From the NCBI GenBank assembly GCA_946482635.1, contig CAMLSG010000151.1:1-13376 (forward strand): a DNA stretch of 13,376 bases, given 5' to 3'. The stretch is from an uncultured Duganella sp. (lineage in GTDB: Bacteria > Pseudomonadota > Gammaproteobacteria > Burkholderiales > Burkholderiaceae). A program made the position numbers and the translations under genes. Position 1 is the first letter of the stretch. Every line of letters begins with the position of its first letter. Below are positions 6,244 to 13,376 of the stretch, piece by piece. Below the pieces are notes generated by a model, which worked only from the letters and a program-made list of their open reading frames with translations, was not told the DNA's origin and searched no databases.

Positions 6244-8220
6244 AGCCAGCAGGTCGTTCTCGGCGCGCGCCACTTCTTCTGCCGTGCCGCGCAATACCAC
6301 CACATCGCCCGCTTCCAGCGTGGTGTCGGCATCGGCTTCCAGGCGCACCTTGCCGCGGCGGATCGCGGAAATCTCGGCGCCGGTGTCATCCAGCCCCAGG
6401 TCCTGCACGCGTTTGCCGATGCAGGAAGCCTGCTCGCCCAGCGGCACCGAATGCAGGCGCACCATTTCCGCTTCCTCGCCGCTGTCGCTGGCGCCGTGGA
6501 AATAACCGCGCAGCGAGGCGTAGCGCTCCTCGCGCGCGCGCTGCACGCGGTGCACCACGCGCCGCAGCGGCACGCCCAGCATCACCAGCGCATGGGAGGC
6601 CAGCATCAGCGAACCCTCCATCAGCTCCGGCACTACCTCGGCGGCGCCGGCTTCCTTCAGCCGGTCCAGGTCCGAGTCGTCATGCGAACGCACGATCACC
6701 GGCAATTCCGGCGCCAGTTCATGCACCAGGTGCAGAACCCGCAGCGCGGAAGGCGTCGAGGCGTAGGTGATCACCACCGCCGACGCGCGCTTGATGCCGG
6801 CGGCCACCAGCGATTCGCGCCGCGCGGCGTCGCCGTAGGACACGTTGGCGCCGGCGGCCTGCGCCTCCTGTACGCGCAACGGATCGAGGTCCAGTGCCTG
6901 GTAAGGAATTTTTTCTTCGGTCAGCAGGGTGGCCAGCGACTGGCCCGAGCGGCCAAAGCCCGCCACGATCACGTGCTTCTGCGCCGACATCGTGCGCGCC
7001 GCGATATTGGTCAGGTTCAGCGACTGCATCATCCATTCGTTGGCGGAGAACTTCAGCACGATCCGGTCGGACTGCGCGATCAGGAAGGGCGCCAGCAGCA
7101 TCGACAACACCATCGAAGCCAGCACCACCTGCACCACGAAGGGGTCGACCAGCTTCATGCCGCCCACCACGTTCAGCAGCACGAAGCCGAATTCGCCCGC
7201 CTGCGCCAGCGCCAGGCCGGTGCGCATTGCAGTCGAGGTGGAGGCGCCGAACAGGCGCGCCAGGCCGGCGATCAGGGCGAACTTGAGCAGCACCGGGCCG
7301 GCCAGCAGCACCAGCACCAGCCACCAGTTCTCCAGCACCACGCGCGCATTGAGCAGCATGCCGACGGTGATGAAGAACAGGCCAAGCAGCACGTCGCGGA
7401 AGGGCTTGATGTCCTCTTCCACCTGGTGCTTGTATTCGGTCTCGGAGATCAGCATGCCGGCGACAAAGGCGCCCAGCGCCATCGACAGGCCGGCCTGCTC
7501 GGTGATCCAGGCCGCGCCCAGCGTGACCAGCAGCAGGTTGAGCATGAACAGTTCCTGCGAGCGGCGCAGCACGACGATGGTGAACCACTTGCGCATCACC
7601 TTCTGGCCCACGAACAGCAGCAACAGCAGCACCACCGCCGCCTTCAGTCCGGCCAGCCCCAGGGTCCTGGGCAGGTCGGCCGGGTTCTGCGCCAGGGCCG
7701 GGATCAGGATCAGCAGCGGCACCACCGCCAGGTCCTGGAACAGCAGGATACCGATGATCTTGCGGCCATGCTCGCTTTCCAGTTCCAGCCGTTCCGTGAG
7801 CAATTTGACCACAATGGCGGTGGAGGACATGGCCAGCGCTCCGCCCAGCGCAAACGAAGCCTGCCAGCCAAGCTGGACCGAGGGCGGCAGCAGGAAATGG
7901 ATGAGCCAGCCAAACAGCATGGTCGCGGCAATGGTCAGCCCCACCTGCGCCATGCCCAGCCCGAATACGATCGAGCGCATGGCCATCAGCTTGGGCAGGG
8001 AGAACTCCAGCCCGATCGAGAACATCAGGAACACCACGCCGAATTCGCCCAGCAGTTCGGTCGCATGGCTTTGCTCGGCCAGCCCCATGGCGTGGGGCCC
8101 AAGCAGAATGCCGACAGCCAGGTAGCCCAGCATCGGCGGCAGGTGCATCATGCGGAAGGCCACCACGCCAAGGACGGCGCTGCCGAGGAGGAGAAGGGTC
8201 AGTTCAAGGGGGGTGAACAT
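6241..8220 (-). CDS. kefB: Monovalent cation:proton antiporter, CPA2 family (KefB/KefC-type)
   Basis: This 659-residue inner-membrane protein couples proton entry to K+ or Na+ exit. The membrane part (about 1-390, around 12 helices) has the CPA2 features LGYLAVGILLGPHAMGL (31-47), GEFGVVFLMFSIGLEFSLP (58-76), SSTAIVVKLL (132-141) and the acidic FQDLAVVPLL (161-170), whose Asp is the ion-site residue in relatives. A cytosolic RCK N domain (about 413-535) starts with VIVAGFGRSGQS, a GxGxxG nucleotide-binding loop, with an acidic pair at D444/D446. An RCK C (TrkA_C) domain closes the protein (about 583-659, LEAGDVVVLRGT). No ancillary KefF/KefG gene lies next to it, so glutathione-gated control as in E. 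coli KefB/KefC is not shown. It diverges from kdsD over 58 nt. The ion and the gating ligand are not determined by sequence. Confidence 0.93.
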   Translation of the reverse strand: MFTPLELTLLLLGSAVLGVVAFRMMHLPPMLGYLAVGILLGPHAMGLAEQSHATELLGEFGVVFLMFSIGLEFSLPKLMAMRSIVFGLGMAQVGLTIAATMLFGWLIHFLLPPSVQLGWQASFALGGALAMSSTAIVVKLLTERLELESEHGRKIIGILLFQDLAVVPLLILIPALAQNPADLPRTLGLAGLKAAVVLLLLLFVGQKVMRKWFTIVVLRRSQELFMLNLLLVTLGAAWITEQAGLSMALGAFVAGMLISETEYKHQVEEDIKPFRDVLLGLFFITVGMLLNARVVLENWWLVLVLLAGPVLLKFALIAGLARLFGASTSTAMRTGLALAQAGEFGFVLLNVVGGMKLVDPFVVQVVLASMVLSMLLAPFLIAQSDRIVLKFSANEWMMQSLNLTNIAARTMSAQKHVIVAGFGRSGQSLATLLTEEKIPYQALDLDPLRVQEAQAAGANVSYGDAARRESLVAAGIKRASAVVITYASTPSALRVLHLVHELAPELPVIVRSHDDSDLDRLKEAGAAEVVPELMEGSLMLASHALVMLGVPLRRVVHRVQRAREERYASLRGYFHGASDSGEEAEMVRLHSVPLGEQASCIGKRVQDLGLDDTGAEISAIRRGKVRLEADADTTLEAGDVVVLRGTAEEVARAENDLLA

Positions 8221-8266
8221 CCGTTGTTTGTTTTGTCTGGCAAGTTTTTTGCTTATCTAATTCGGC

Positions 8267-8272
8267 TATACT
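8267..8272 (+). promoter_or_regulatory. -10 box of the kdsD-kdsC-lpt-rpoN cluster
   Basis: TATACT (five of six matches to TATAAT) lies in the 58-nt AT-rich gap between the divergent antiporter and kdsD genes. No good -35 is found 16-18 nt upstream; the T-rich tract at 8245-8250 is the nearest. Transcription would start near 8279, at the first kdsD ATG itself. This is the only plausible promoter for the downstream cluster that I can see before kdsD. Confidence 0.4.
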
Positions 8273-8278
8273 TCGGGC

Positions 8279-9301
8279 ATGAGTGTAACCCATGAAAAAA
8301 CAATGCTGAAATCTTTTGATGCCAAGACCGCAACACGTGCCCTGGAACTGGCGCGCGAGGCACTGCAGATCGAAACGGAAGCCCTGGCTGCGCTGAACGC
8401 GCGCCTGGCTAACGACGAGACCGTGGGCCAGGCCGTGTCCTTGTTGCTGCAATGCAAAGGTCGCGTGGTCGTTTCCGGCATCGGCAAGTCCGGCCATATC
8501 GGCAAAAAGATTGCAGCCACCCTGGCCTCGACCGGCACCCCGGCCCTGTTCGTGCATCCGGCCGAAGCCGCGCACGGCGACCTGGGCATGGTGACGCCGG
8601 AAGACGTGGTGATCGCCATTTCCTATTCCGGCGAAGCGGCCGAACTGATGGCCATCCTGCCGGTAGTCAAGCGCATGGGCGGCCACGTGATCGCCATGAC
8701 CGGCAAGCCATCGTCGAGCCTGGCCAAGCTGGCCGACGTGCACCTGGACGTGTCGGTGGCCAAGGAAGCCTGCCCGATGAACCTGGCCCCGACCGCTTCC
8801 ACCACCGTCACGCTGGCGCTGGGCGACGCGATCGCGGTGGCGCTGCTTGACCTGCGCGGCTTCAAGGAAGAGGACTTCGCCCGTTCCCACCCTGGCGGTG
8901 CGCTCGGCCGCCGCCTGCTGACGCATGTGCGCGACGTGATGCGCAAGGATGGCGCGATCCCGGCCGTGGGGCTGGAAACCCGCCTGCCGGATGCGCTGCT
9001 GGAGATCACCCAGAAGGGCATGGGCATGACCGCTATCGTCGATGCGGCCAACAGGCCGGTCGGCGTGTTCACCGACGGCGACCTGCGCCGCATGATCGAG
9101 AAGGTGCAGGACTTTACCAAGGTCGTCATCAAGGACGTGATGCACCTGAACCCGCGCACCATCGGCCCCGACCAGCTGGCGGTTGACGCCGTGGCGGTGA
9201 TGGAAGAATTTCGCATCAACCAGATGCTGGTGGTGGACCCGGACGGCACGCTGGTTGGCGCGCTGCACATCCACGACCTGACCCGCGCCAAGGTGATCTG
9301 A
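8279..9301 (+). CDS. kdsD: D-arabinose-5-phosphate isomerase (KpsF/GutQ/KdsD family)
   Basis: The enzyme interconverts D-ribulose-5-phosphate and D-arabinose-5-phosphate, the first committed step toward KDO of the lipopolysaccharide core. It is a 340-residue cytosolic protein: an SIS sugar-isomerase domain (about 48-190) followed by two CBS domains (about 217-275 and 285-338). Visible motifs are GIGKSGHIGKK (67-77), HPAEAAHGDLGMVTPEDV (93-110), SYSGEAAE (115-122), AKEAC (161-165), PTASTT (171-176) and SHPGGALGRRL (203-213). With an offset of 11 these place K70, H99, E122, E163 and H204 on the residues I recall as catalytic in E. coli KdsD. Two starts are possible: ATG 8279, which would be nearly leaderless given the -10 at 8267, and in-frame ATG 8303. 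Neither has a strong Shine-Dalgarno. The stop overlaps kdsC by 1 nt (TGATG). Confidence 0.95.
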   Translation: MSVTHEKTMLKSFDAKTATRALELAREALQIETEALAALNARLANDETVGQAVSLLLQCKGRVVVSGIGKSGHIGKKIAATLASTGTPALFVHPAEAAHGDLGMVTPEDVVIAISYSGEAAELMAILPVVKRMGGHVIAMTGKPSSSLAKLADVHLDVSVAKEACPMNLAPTASTTVTLALGDAIAVALLDLRGFKEEDFARSHPGGALGRRLLTHVRDVMRKDGAIPAVGLETRLPDALLEITQKGMGMTAIVDAANRPVGVFTDGDLRRMIEKVQDFTKVVIKDVMHLNPRTIGPDQLAVDAVAVMEEFRINQMLVVDPDGTLVGALHIHDLTRAKVI

Positions 9302-9837
9302 TGACGCTCAAACGCGAAGACCTCCTTGCCCGTGCCGCCAAGGTGCGCCTGTTCATCTTCGACGTGGACGGGGTGCTGACCGACGGCAGCCTGAGCTATG
9401 GCGCCGACGGCGAAATGCTCAAGACCTTCAATGTGCACGACGGCCTGGGCATCAAGCTGCTGCAGGAAGCCGGCATCAAGACCGCGATTATCAGCGCCCG
9501 CCGCACGCCGATCGTGCTGGCGCGCGCCAGGGACCTGGGCATCGACTACGTGCACCAGGGCGGCCACGACAAGCTGACCCCGTTCAAGGCCTTGCTGGCC
9601 GAGCTGGGCTTGGCCGAAGAACAGGTCGCCTTCATCGGCGACGACGTGGTGGACTTGCCGCTGCTGAGCCGCGTAGGCTTCGCTGTCAGCGTGCCGAACG
9701 GCCGCAAGGAAGCGCACGAGCGCTCCCACTACATCACCGAAGCTGCCGGCGGCCGCGGCGCGGTGCGCGAGGCTTGCGAGTTCGTGCTGCATGCTACGGG
9801 CAGCTATGACCGCGTGATGGCGCAGTTCCTGGTGTAA
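9301..9837 (+). CDS. kdsC: 3-deoxy-D-manno-octulosonate 8-phosphate phosphatase
   Basis: KdsC removes phosphate from KDO-8-phosphate, giving free KDO for transfer to lipid A. The 178-residue protein is a capless (C0) HAD phosphatase of normal length, expected to be a tetramer. HAD motif I is FDVDGVLTDG (20-29), with D21 as nucleophile and D23 as acid/base. Motif II is IISARR (64-68 region, S65). Motif III is K91 in GGHDKLTPF. Motif IV is GDDVVDLP (113-120), with D114/D115 for Mg2+. HDGLGIKLLQEAG (46-58) is also typical of the family. The ATG overlaps the kdsD stop by 1 nt, which suggests translational coupling of the two KDO enzymes. The gap to lptC is 11 nt. Identification rests on motifs and on the conserved kdsD-kdsC-lpt order. 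Confidence 0.95.
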   Translation: MTLKREDLLARAAKVRLFIFDVDGVLTDGSLSYGADGEMLKTFNVHDGLGIKLLQEAGIKTAIISARRTPIVLARARDLGIDYVHQGGHDKLTPFKALLAELGLAEEQVAFIGDDVVDLPLLSRVGFAVSVPNGRKEAHERSHYITEAAGGRGAVREACEFVLHATGSYDRVMAQFLV

Positions 9838-9848
9838 GGGAGCCGGCA

Positions 9849-10448
9849 ATGCGTAACCAGAGGACCGCCCACCGCTTCCGCCTGTCGCTCGGCATGATCT
9901 TCGTGCTGCTGGCGGCGCTTGGCAGCTTCTACCTGCTCGAACTGCTGAACCGCGCGGACGAACAGATGCAGGCCGACAAGCGCATGAACGAACCGGACTA
10001 CATCATCCATAACTTCTCTTTCGTGCGCATGACGAAAGAGGGCAAGCCAAGCTACATCATTGCCGGCGACAAGCTGACCCACCGCCCGATCGACGATTCG
10101 TCCGAGATCGACAATCCGCGCGTGCATAGCCTGGCCGGCGACAAGCCGCCGATGGAGATCGTGGCCAAGACCGCGCGCGTGGACGATGCCAACAGCCGCG
10201 TCACGCTGAACGGCGACGTCACCATCGACCGCGCGGCGGCGCCCGATTCGCAACTGCTGCACCTGGAATCGGACAAGCTGGTGATCTTCCCGGACGAAGA
10301 CCGGATGGAGACCGACCATCCAGTGAAGCTGCGGCTGGGGAATACGACTGCTGCGGCCAACAGCATGCGTGCCAACAATGCGACGCGCGAGATGCACCTG
10401 GCCGGTAATGGCACGCTGGAGATTCCGCCCAAGGCAGCAGAACAATAA
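9849..10448 (+). CDS. lptC: LPS export protein LptC
   Basis: LptC is the bitopic inner-membrane protein that takes lipopolysaccharide from the LptB2FG transporter and hands it to LptA. The 199-residue product has a short basic N-terminus, one membrane segment (about 13-32, LSLGMIFVLLAALGSFYLL) and a periplasmic part. EPDYIIHNFSFVRMTKEGKP (48-67) is the typical LptC opening strand region, and the remainder is beta-rich with D/N-G turns, in keeping with the beta-jellyroll fold. The start ATG has GGGAG about 7 nt upstream. Sequence in this family is poorly conserved, so the call depends partly on position between kdsC and lptA. No oddities are seen in length or codon use. Confidence 0.93.
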   Translation: MRNQRTAHRFRLSLGMIFVLLAALGSFYLLELLNRADEQMQADKRMNEPDYIIHNFSFVRMTKEGKPSYIIAGDKLTHRPIDDSSEIDNPRVHSLAGDKPPMEIVAKTARVDDANSRVTLNGDVTIDRAAAPDSQLLHLESDKLVIFPDEDRMETDHPVKLRLGNTTAAANSMRANNATREMHLAGNGTLEIPPKAAEQ

Positions 10449-10461
10449 CTGAGGAATGACT

Positions 10462-11025
10462 ATGAAACGACTACTCTTGTCGGCAGCCTTGCTGCTGGGA
10501 GTCGCCGCTCCGGCGCTGGCCGAGAAGGCCGACTCCTACAAGCCGACCAATATCAGCTACGGCTCGCTCGATATCGACGACGTCAAGCAGTTGACCGTGC
10601 TGACCGGCGGCGTCAAGCTGACCCGCGGCACGCTGACCATGACGGCCGAACGCGCCTTCGTCAAGCAGACACCTGAGGGCTACCAGCAAGTGACCCTGTT
10701 CGGCGACGGCAAGAAAGCCACCTTCCGCCAGAAGCGCGACGGCGCCGGCGACCAGTGGGTGGAAGGCGATGCCGACCGCATCGAATACGAAGAGCAGGTT
10801 GAACTGGTGAAGATGTTCAACAAGGCCACCATCCGCCGCCTGGAAGGCGGCAAACAGAACGATGAAGTGCAGGGCGAATTCATCTCCTATGACAGCCGCA
10901 AGGAGTTCTTCAGCGTGCGCAATACCGCCAGCGGCGAAAGCAAGCCCGGTGGCGGCCGCGGCACCATGGTGATCCAGCCGACCCGTACCGAACCACCTGC
11001 CACCCCGCCAGCGGAGAAGAAGTAA
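10462..11025 (+). CDS. lptA: Periplasmic LPS-bridge protein LptA
   Basis: LptA polymerises head to tail to form the periplasmic bridge that carries lipopolysaccharide from LptC to LptD. The 187-residue precursor has a clear signal peptide (MKR, hydrophobic core, cleavage ALA|EKAD after residue 20). An OstA-like beta-jellyroll follows (about 25-155), with the family segments [22 protein letters not shown] and [10 protein letters not shown]. The last 25 residues are Gly/Pro-rich and probably disordered. I chose ATG 10462 because GAGG lies 7 nt before it. An ATG two codons earlier (10456) would put the same GAGG only 1 nt away. The stop is 2 nt before lptB, so translation of the two is probably linked. 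Confidence 0.94.
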   Translation: MKRLLLSAALLLGVAAPALAEKADSYKPTNISYGSLDIDDVKQLTVLTGGVKLTRGTLTMTAERAFVKQTPEGYQQVTLFGDGKKATFRQKRDGAGDQWVEGDADRIEYEEQVELVKMFNKATIRRLEGGKQNDEVQGEFISYDSRKEFFSVRNTASGESKPGGGRGTMVIQPTRTEPPATPPAEKK

Positions 11026-11027
11026 GC

Positions 11028-11783
<756 letters not shown>

Positions 11784-11792
11784 GCGAAGGCC

Positions 11793-13292
11793 ATGAAACA
11801 AACACTGCAACTGCGAACCTCGCAACACCTGGCGCTGACGCCGCAGCTGCAACAATCCATCCGCCTGCTGCAGCTGTCCACGCTGGAGCTGCACCAGGAG
11901 TTGGAACAGCTGCTTGGCGACAATCCCATGCTTGAGCGCCTCGACGATCCGCTCGACCACTCGGTGCGCCTGCTGGCCGACGGTGCCATCAGCCAGGGCA
12001 ACGGCAATGGCGCCGAAGGCCCGGCCACCCCTTCGGCGGAAGCCGCACCGGGCGAGGGCGGCGAAGCGCTTGCCGCGACCGGCGAAGGCGACGCCTATGA
12101 AGGCGGCGACAACGAAAGCGCCGGCAACGGCAGCGACGATGCCGACTGGAGCGCCAGCTCCGGCAGCAAATCCGCCGACGACGAAGACAGCCGGCCGCAG
12201 CTGGAAGCTTCCGGCTGCACCCTGCGCGAACACCTGCTGGAGCAGATGCGCGTCACCGTGCAGGAGCCGCGCGACCGCGCGCTGATGGAACTGATCATCG
12301 ACGCGCTGGACGACAACGGCTACCTAGAAGAACCGCTGGAAGAGATCCACGAGCGCCTGCCGCCCGAGCTGGAAATCGAACTGGACGACCTGCGCTGCAG
12401 CCTGGTGCTGCTGCAAACCTTCGACCCGCCCGGCGTCGCCGCGCGCAACGCCTCCGAATGCCTGGCGCTGCAGATCAAGCGCATGCCCGGCGTGCCGCTG
12501 GTCACGCGCCGCATGGCGCTGACCATCGTCGAGAAGCACCTGACCTGGTTCGCCCAGCGCGAGTTCACCAAGCTGAAGAAGGCCCTCGACTGCGACGACG
12601 AAGACTTGCGCGAAGCACAGTGCGTGATCCGCCAGTGCAATCCGCACCCGGGCGCCGAATTTGCGTCAGGCGAGTCAGACTATGTGGTGCCGGACGTGAT
12701 CGTGAAAAAGGGCCGCGGCGGCTGGGTGGTCACCCTGAACAACGACGTGGTGCCGCGCCTGCGCGTCAACGCGCTGTACGCCAACCTGCTCAAGCAAGGC
12801 AAGAGCGAGTCGCAAATGAACGGCCAGCTGCAGGAAGCCAAGTGGCTGATCAAGAATATGCGCCAGCGTTTCGACACGATCCTGCGCGTCGCGGAAGCGA
12901 TAGTAGAAAGACAAAAGAATTTTTTCAGCCATGGCGCGGTCGCCATGAGGCCCCTTGTGTTGCGTGAAATTGCTGATACACTGGGACTACACGAGAGCAC
13001 TATTTCTCGCGTAACAACTCAAAAATATATGCTCACCCCACATGGCATGTTTGAGTTGAAATATTTCTTTGGCAGCCACGTCGCGACCGAAGCTGGGGGT
13101 GAGGCTTCATCGACTGCGATACGGGCGCTGATCGTGCAATTGACAGGAGCAGAAGACCCGAAAAATCCTTTATCCGACAGTAAGATTGCGGACATGCTGG
13201 GAGAACAAGGCATGGTGATTGCGCGACGGACTGTTGCCAAATATCGAGAAGCGTTGAAGATCCCTCCAGTAAGCCTCCGCAAATCTTTGTAG
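11793..13292 (+). CDS. rpoN: RNA polymerase sigma-54 factor RpoN
   Basis: Sigma-54 directs RNA polymerase to -24/-12 promoters that need AAA+ activators, commonly for nitrogen use, motility and stress genes. All parts are present in the 499 residues. Region I (1-48) is the Gln/Leu-rich activator-interacting segment starting [20 protein letters not shown]. Region II (about 51-138) is a long acidic Gly/Ala/Ser-rich linker. The core-binding domain spans about 139-330, and a helix-turn-helix (about 390-409, [18 protein letters not shown]) recognises the -12 element. The RpoN box [10 protein letters not shown] (477-486) recognises the -24 element. GAAGG precedes the ATG. From about residue 370 onward the DNA is much less GC-rich than upstream, although the reading frame and motifs are intact. 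It is followed 67 nt later by hpf. Confidence 0.98.
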   Translation: MKQTLQLRTSQHLALTPQLQQSIRLLQLSTLELHQELEQLLGDNPMLERLDDPLDHSVRLLADGAISQGNGNGAEGPATPSAEAAPGEGGEALAATGEGDAYEGGDNESAGNGSDDADWSASSGSKSADDEDSRPQLEASGCTLREHLLEQMRVTVQEPRDRALMELIIDALDDNGYLEEPLEEIHERLPPELEIELDDLRCSLVLLQTFDPPGVAARNASECLALQIKRMPGVPLVTRRMALTIVEKHLTWFAQREFTKLKKALDCDDEDLREAQCVIRQCNPHPGAEFASGESDYVVPDVIVKKGRGGWVVTLNNDVVPRLRVNALYANLLKQGKSESQMNGQLQEAKWLIKNMRQRFDTILRVAEAIVERQKNFFSHGAVAMRPLVLREIADTLGLHESTISRVTTQKYMLTPHGMFELKYFFGSHVATEAGGEASSTAIRALIVQLTGAEDPKNPLSDSKIADMLGEQGMVIARRTVAKYREALKIPPVSLRKSL

Positions 13293-13359
13293 TGCATGGG
13301 TTCCTCTGTGCGTTTCGGCGTGCACGAACTCGAGAGCGACATCATCTTTAGGAGTGTGT

Positions 13360-13376
13360 ATGAATCTCACCATCAG
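13360..13376 (+). CDS. hpf: Ribosome hibernation promoting factor HPF, start of gene (partial)
   Basis: Only five codons (MNLTI) and two bases are inside the window. AGGAG at 13350-13354 sits 5 nt before the ATG, so a real translation start is likely. The opening MNLTI and the position directly after rpoN match the conserved rpoN-hpf-ptsN order in Proteobacteria. There the gene encodes the small protein that inactivates ribosomes in stationary phase. The call rests mainly on gene order. The 67-nt gap after rpoN shows no terminator and no clear promoter, so hpf may be read from the upstream transcript or from a promoter inside rpoN. Confidence 0.7.

Noticed and set aside
6451..8295. Very long open frame of 614 codons antisense to the antiporter gene
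   Set aside because: It is a Gln/His/Arg-rich low-complexity translation produced by the codon bias of the antiporter gene. It has no ribosome-binding site and no domains, while the opposite strand encodes a full CPA2 antiporter.
8292..8309. Tiny out-of-frame open frame MKKQC overlapping the 5' end of kdsD
   Set aside because: Five codons, no ribosome-binding site, no attenuator-like hairpins around it. Most likely chance.
13140..13168. Perfect TTGACA (13140-13145) inside rpoN as an internal promoter for hpf
   Set aside because: No acceptable -10 lies 16-18 nt downstream (AAATCC or similar), and the hexamer simply encodes Leu-Thr. I keep only the wider compositional signal as a finding.

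Overview
The window looks like chromosomal DNA of a high-GC Betaproteobacterium (Burkholderiales), most likely Oxalobacteraceae of the Massilia/Duganella/Janthinobacterium type. The reasons are the gene order kefB-like antiporter / kdsD-kdsC-lptC-lptA-lptB-rpoN-hpf, the strongly GC-biased third codon positions, and a GTGTCTGACCC-type palindromic repeat that I associate with this family from memory. It is mostly core genome. There is no phage, insertion sequence, CRISPR array, tRNA or rRNA, and no gene-free stretch longer than about 110 bases.

Layout. 1-142 (-) is the 5' end of an unrecognised membrane-anchored protein. 256-795 (-) is a DinB-family protein. 866-1957 (+) is the ribosome-associated ATPase YchF, followed by a strong terminator. 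2046-2531 (-) is an exported NTF2/SnoaL-like protein. Divergent from it, 2604-4064 (+) encodes a NYN-domain putative ribonuclease with an OST-HTH/LOTUS module, an RGG-type segment and a lysine/alanine-rich tail; a terminator follows. 4124-4975 (+) is a MOSC-domain protein and 4996-6135 (+) a GAF-like/GGDEF diguanylate cyclase. The cyclase converges with a KefB-type CPA2 antiporter at 6241-8220 (-). Their two stop codons lie in the outer arms of a nested palindromic element at 6133-6243.

From 8279 to the end runs one tightly packed forward cluster. kdsD and kdsC make 3-deoxy-D-manno-octulosonate for the lipopolysaccharide core. lptC, lptA and lptB encode the inner-membrane and periplasmic parts of the LPS export machine. 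rpoN (sigma-54) and the start of hpf (ribosome hibernation factor) follow. Gaps are -1 to 13 nt up to rpoN, then 67 nt before hpf, so the genes are probably co-transcribed.

The most interesting points are: (1) the nested palindromic REP/BIME-like element that contains both convergent stop codons; (2) the NYN-LOTUS-RGG-basic-tail protein, whose architecture resembles eukaryotic RNA-regulating nucleases; (3) an abrupt GC drop (hand count about 67% to 50%) inside rpoN, covering exactly the DNA-binding part; (4) back-to-back overlapping -10 boxes between the exported NTF2-like gene and the NYN gene. I did not find a convincing wholly new multi-gene system here.
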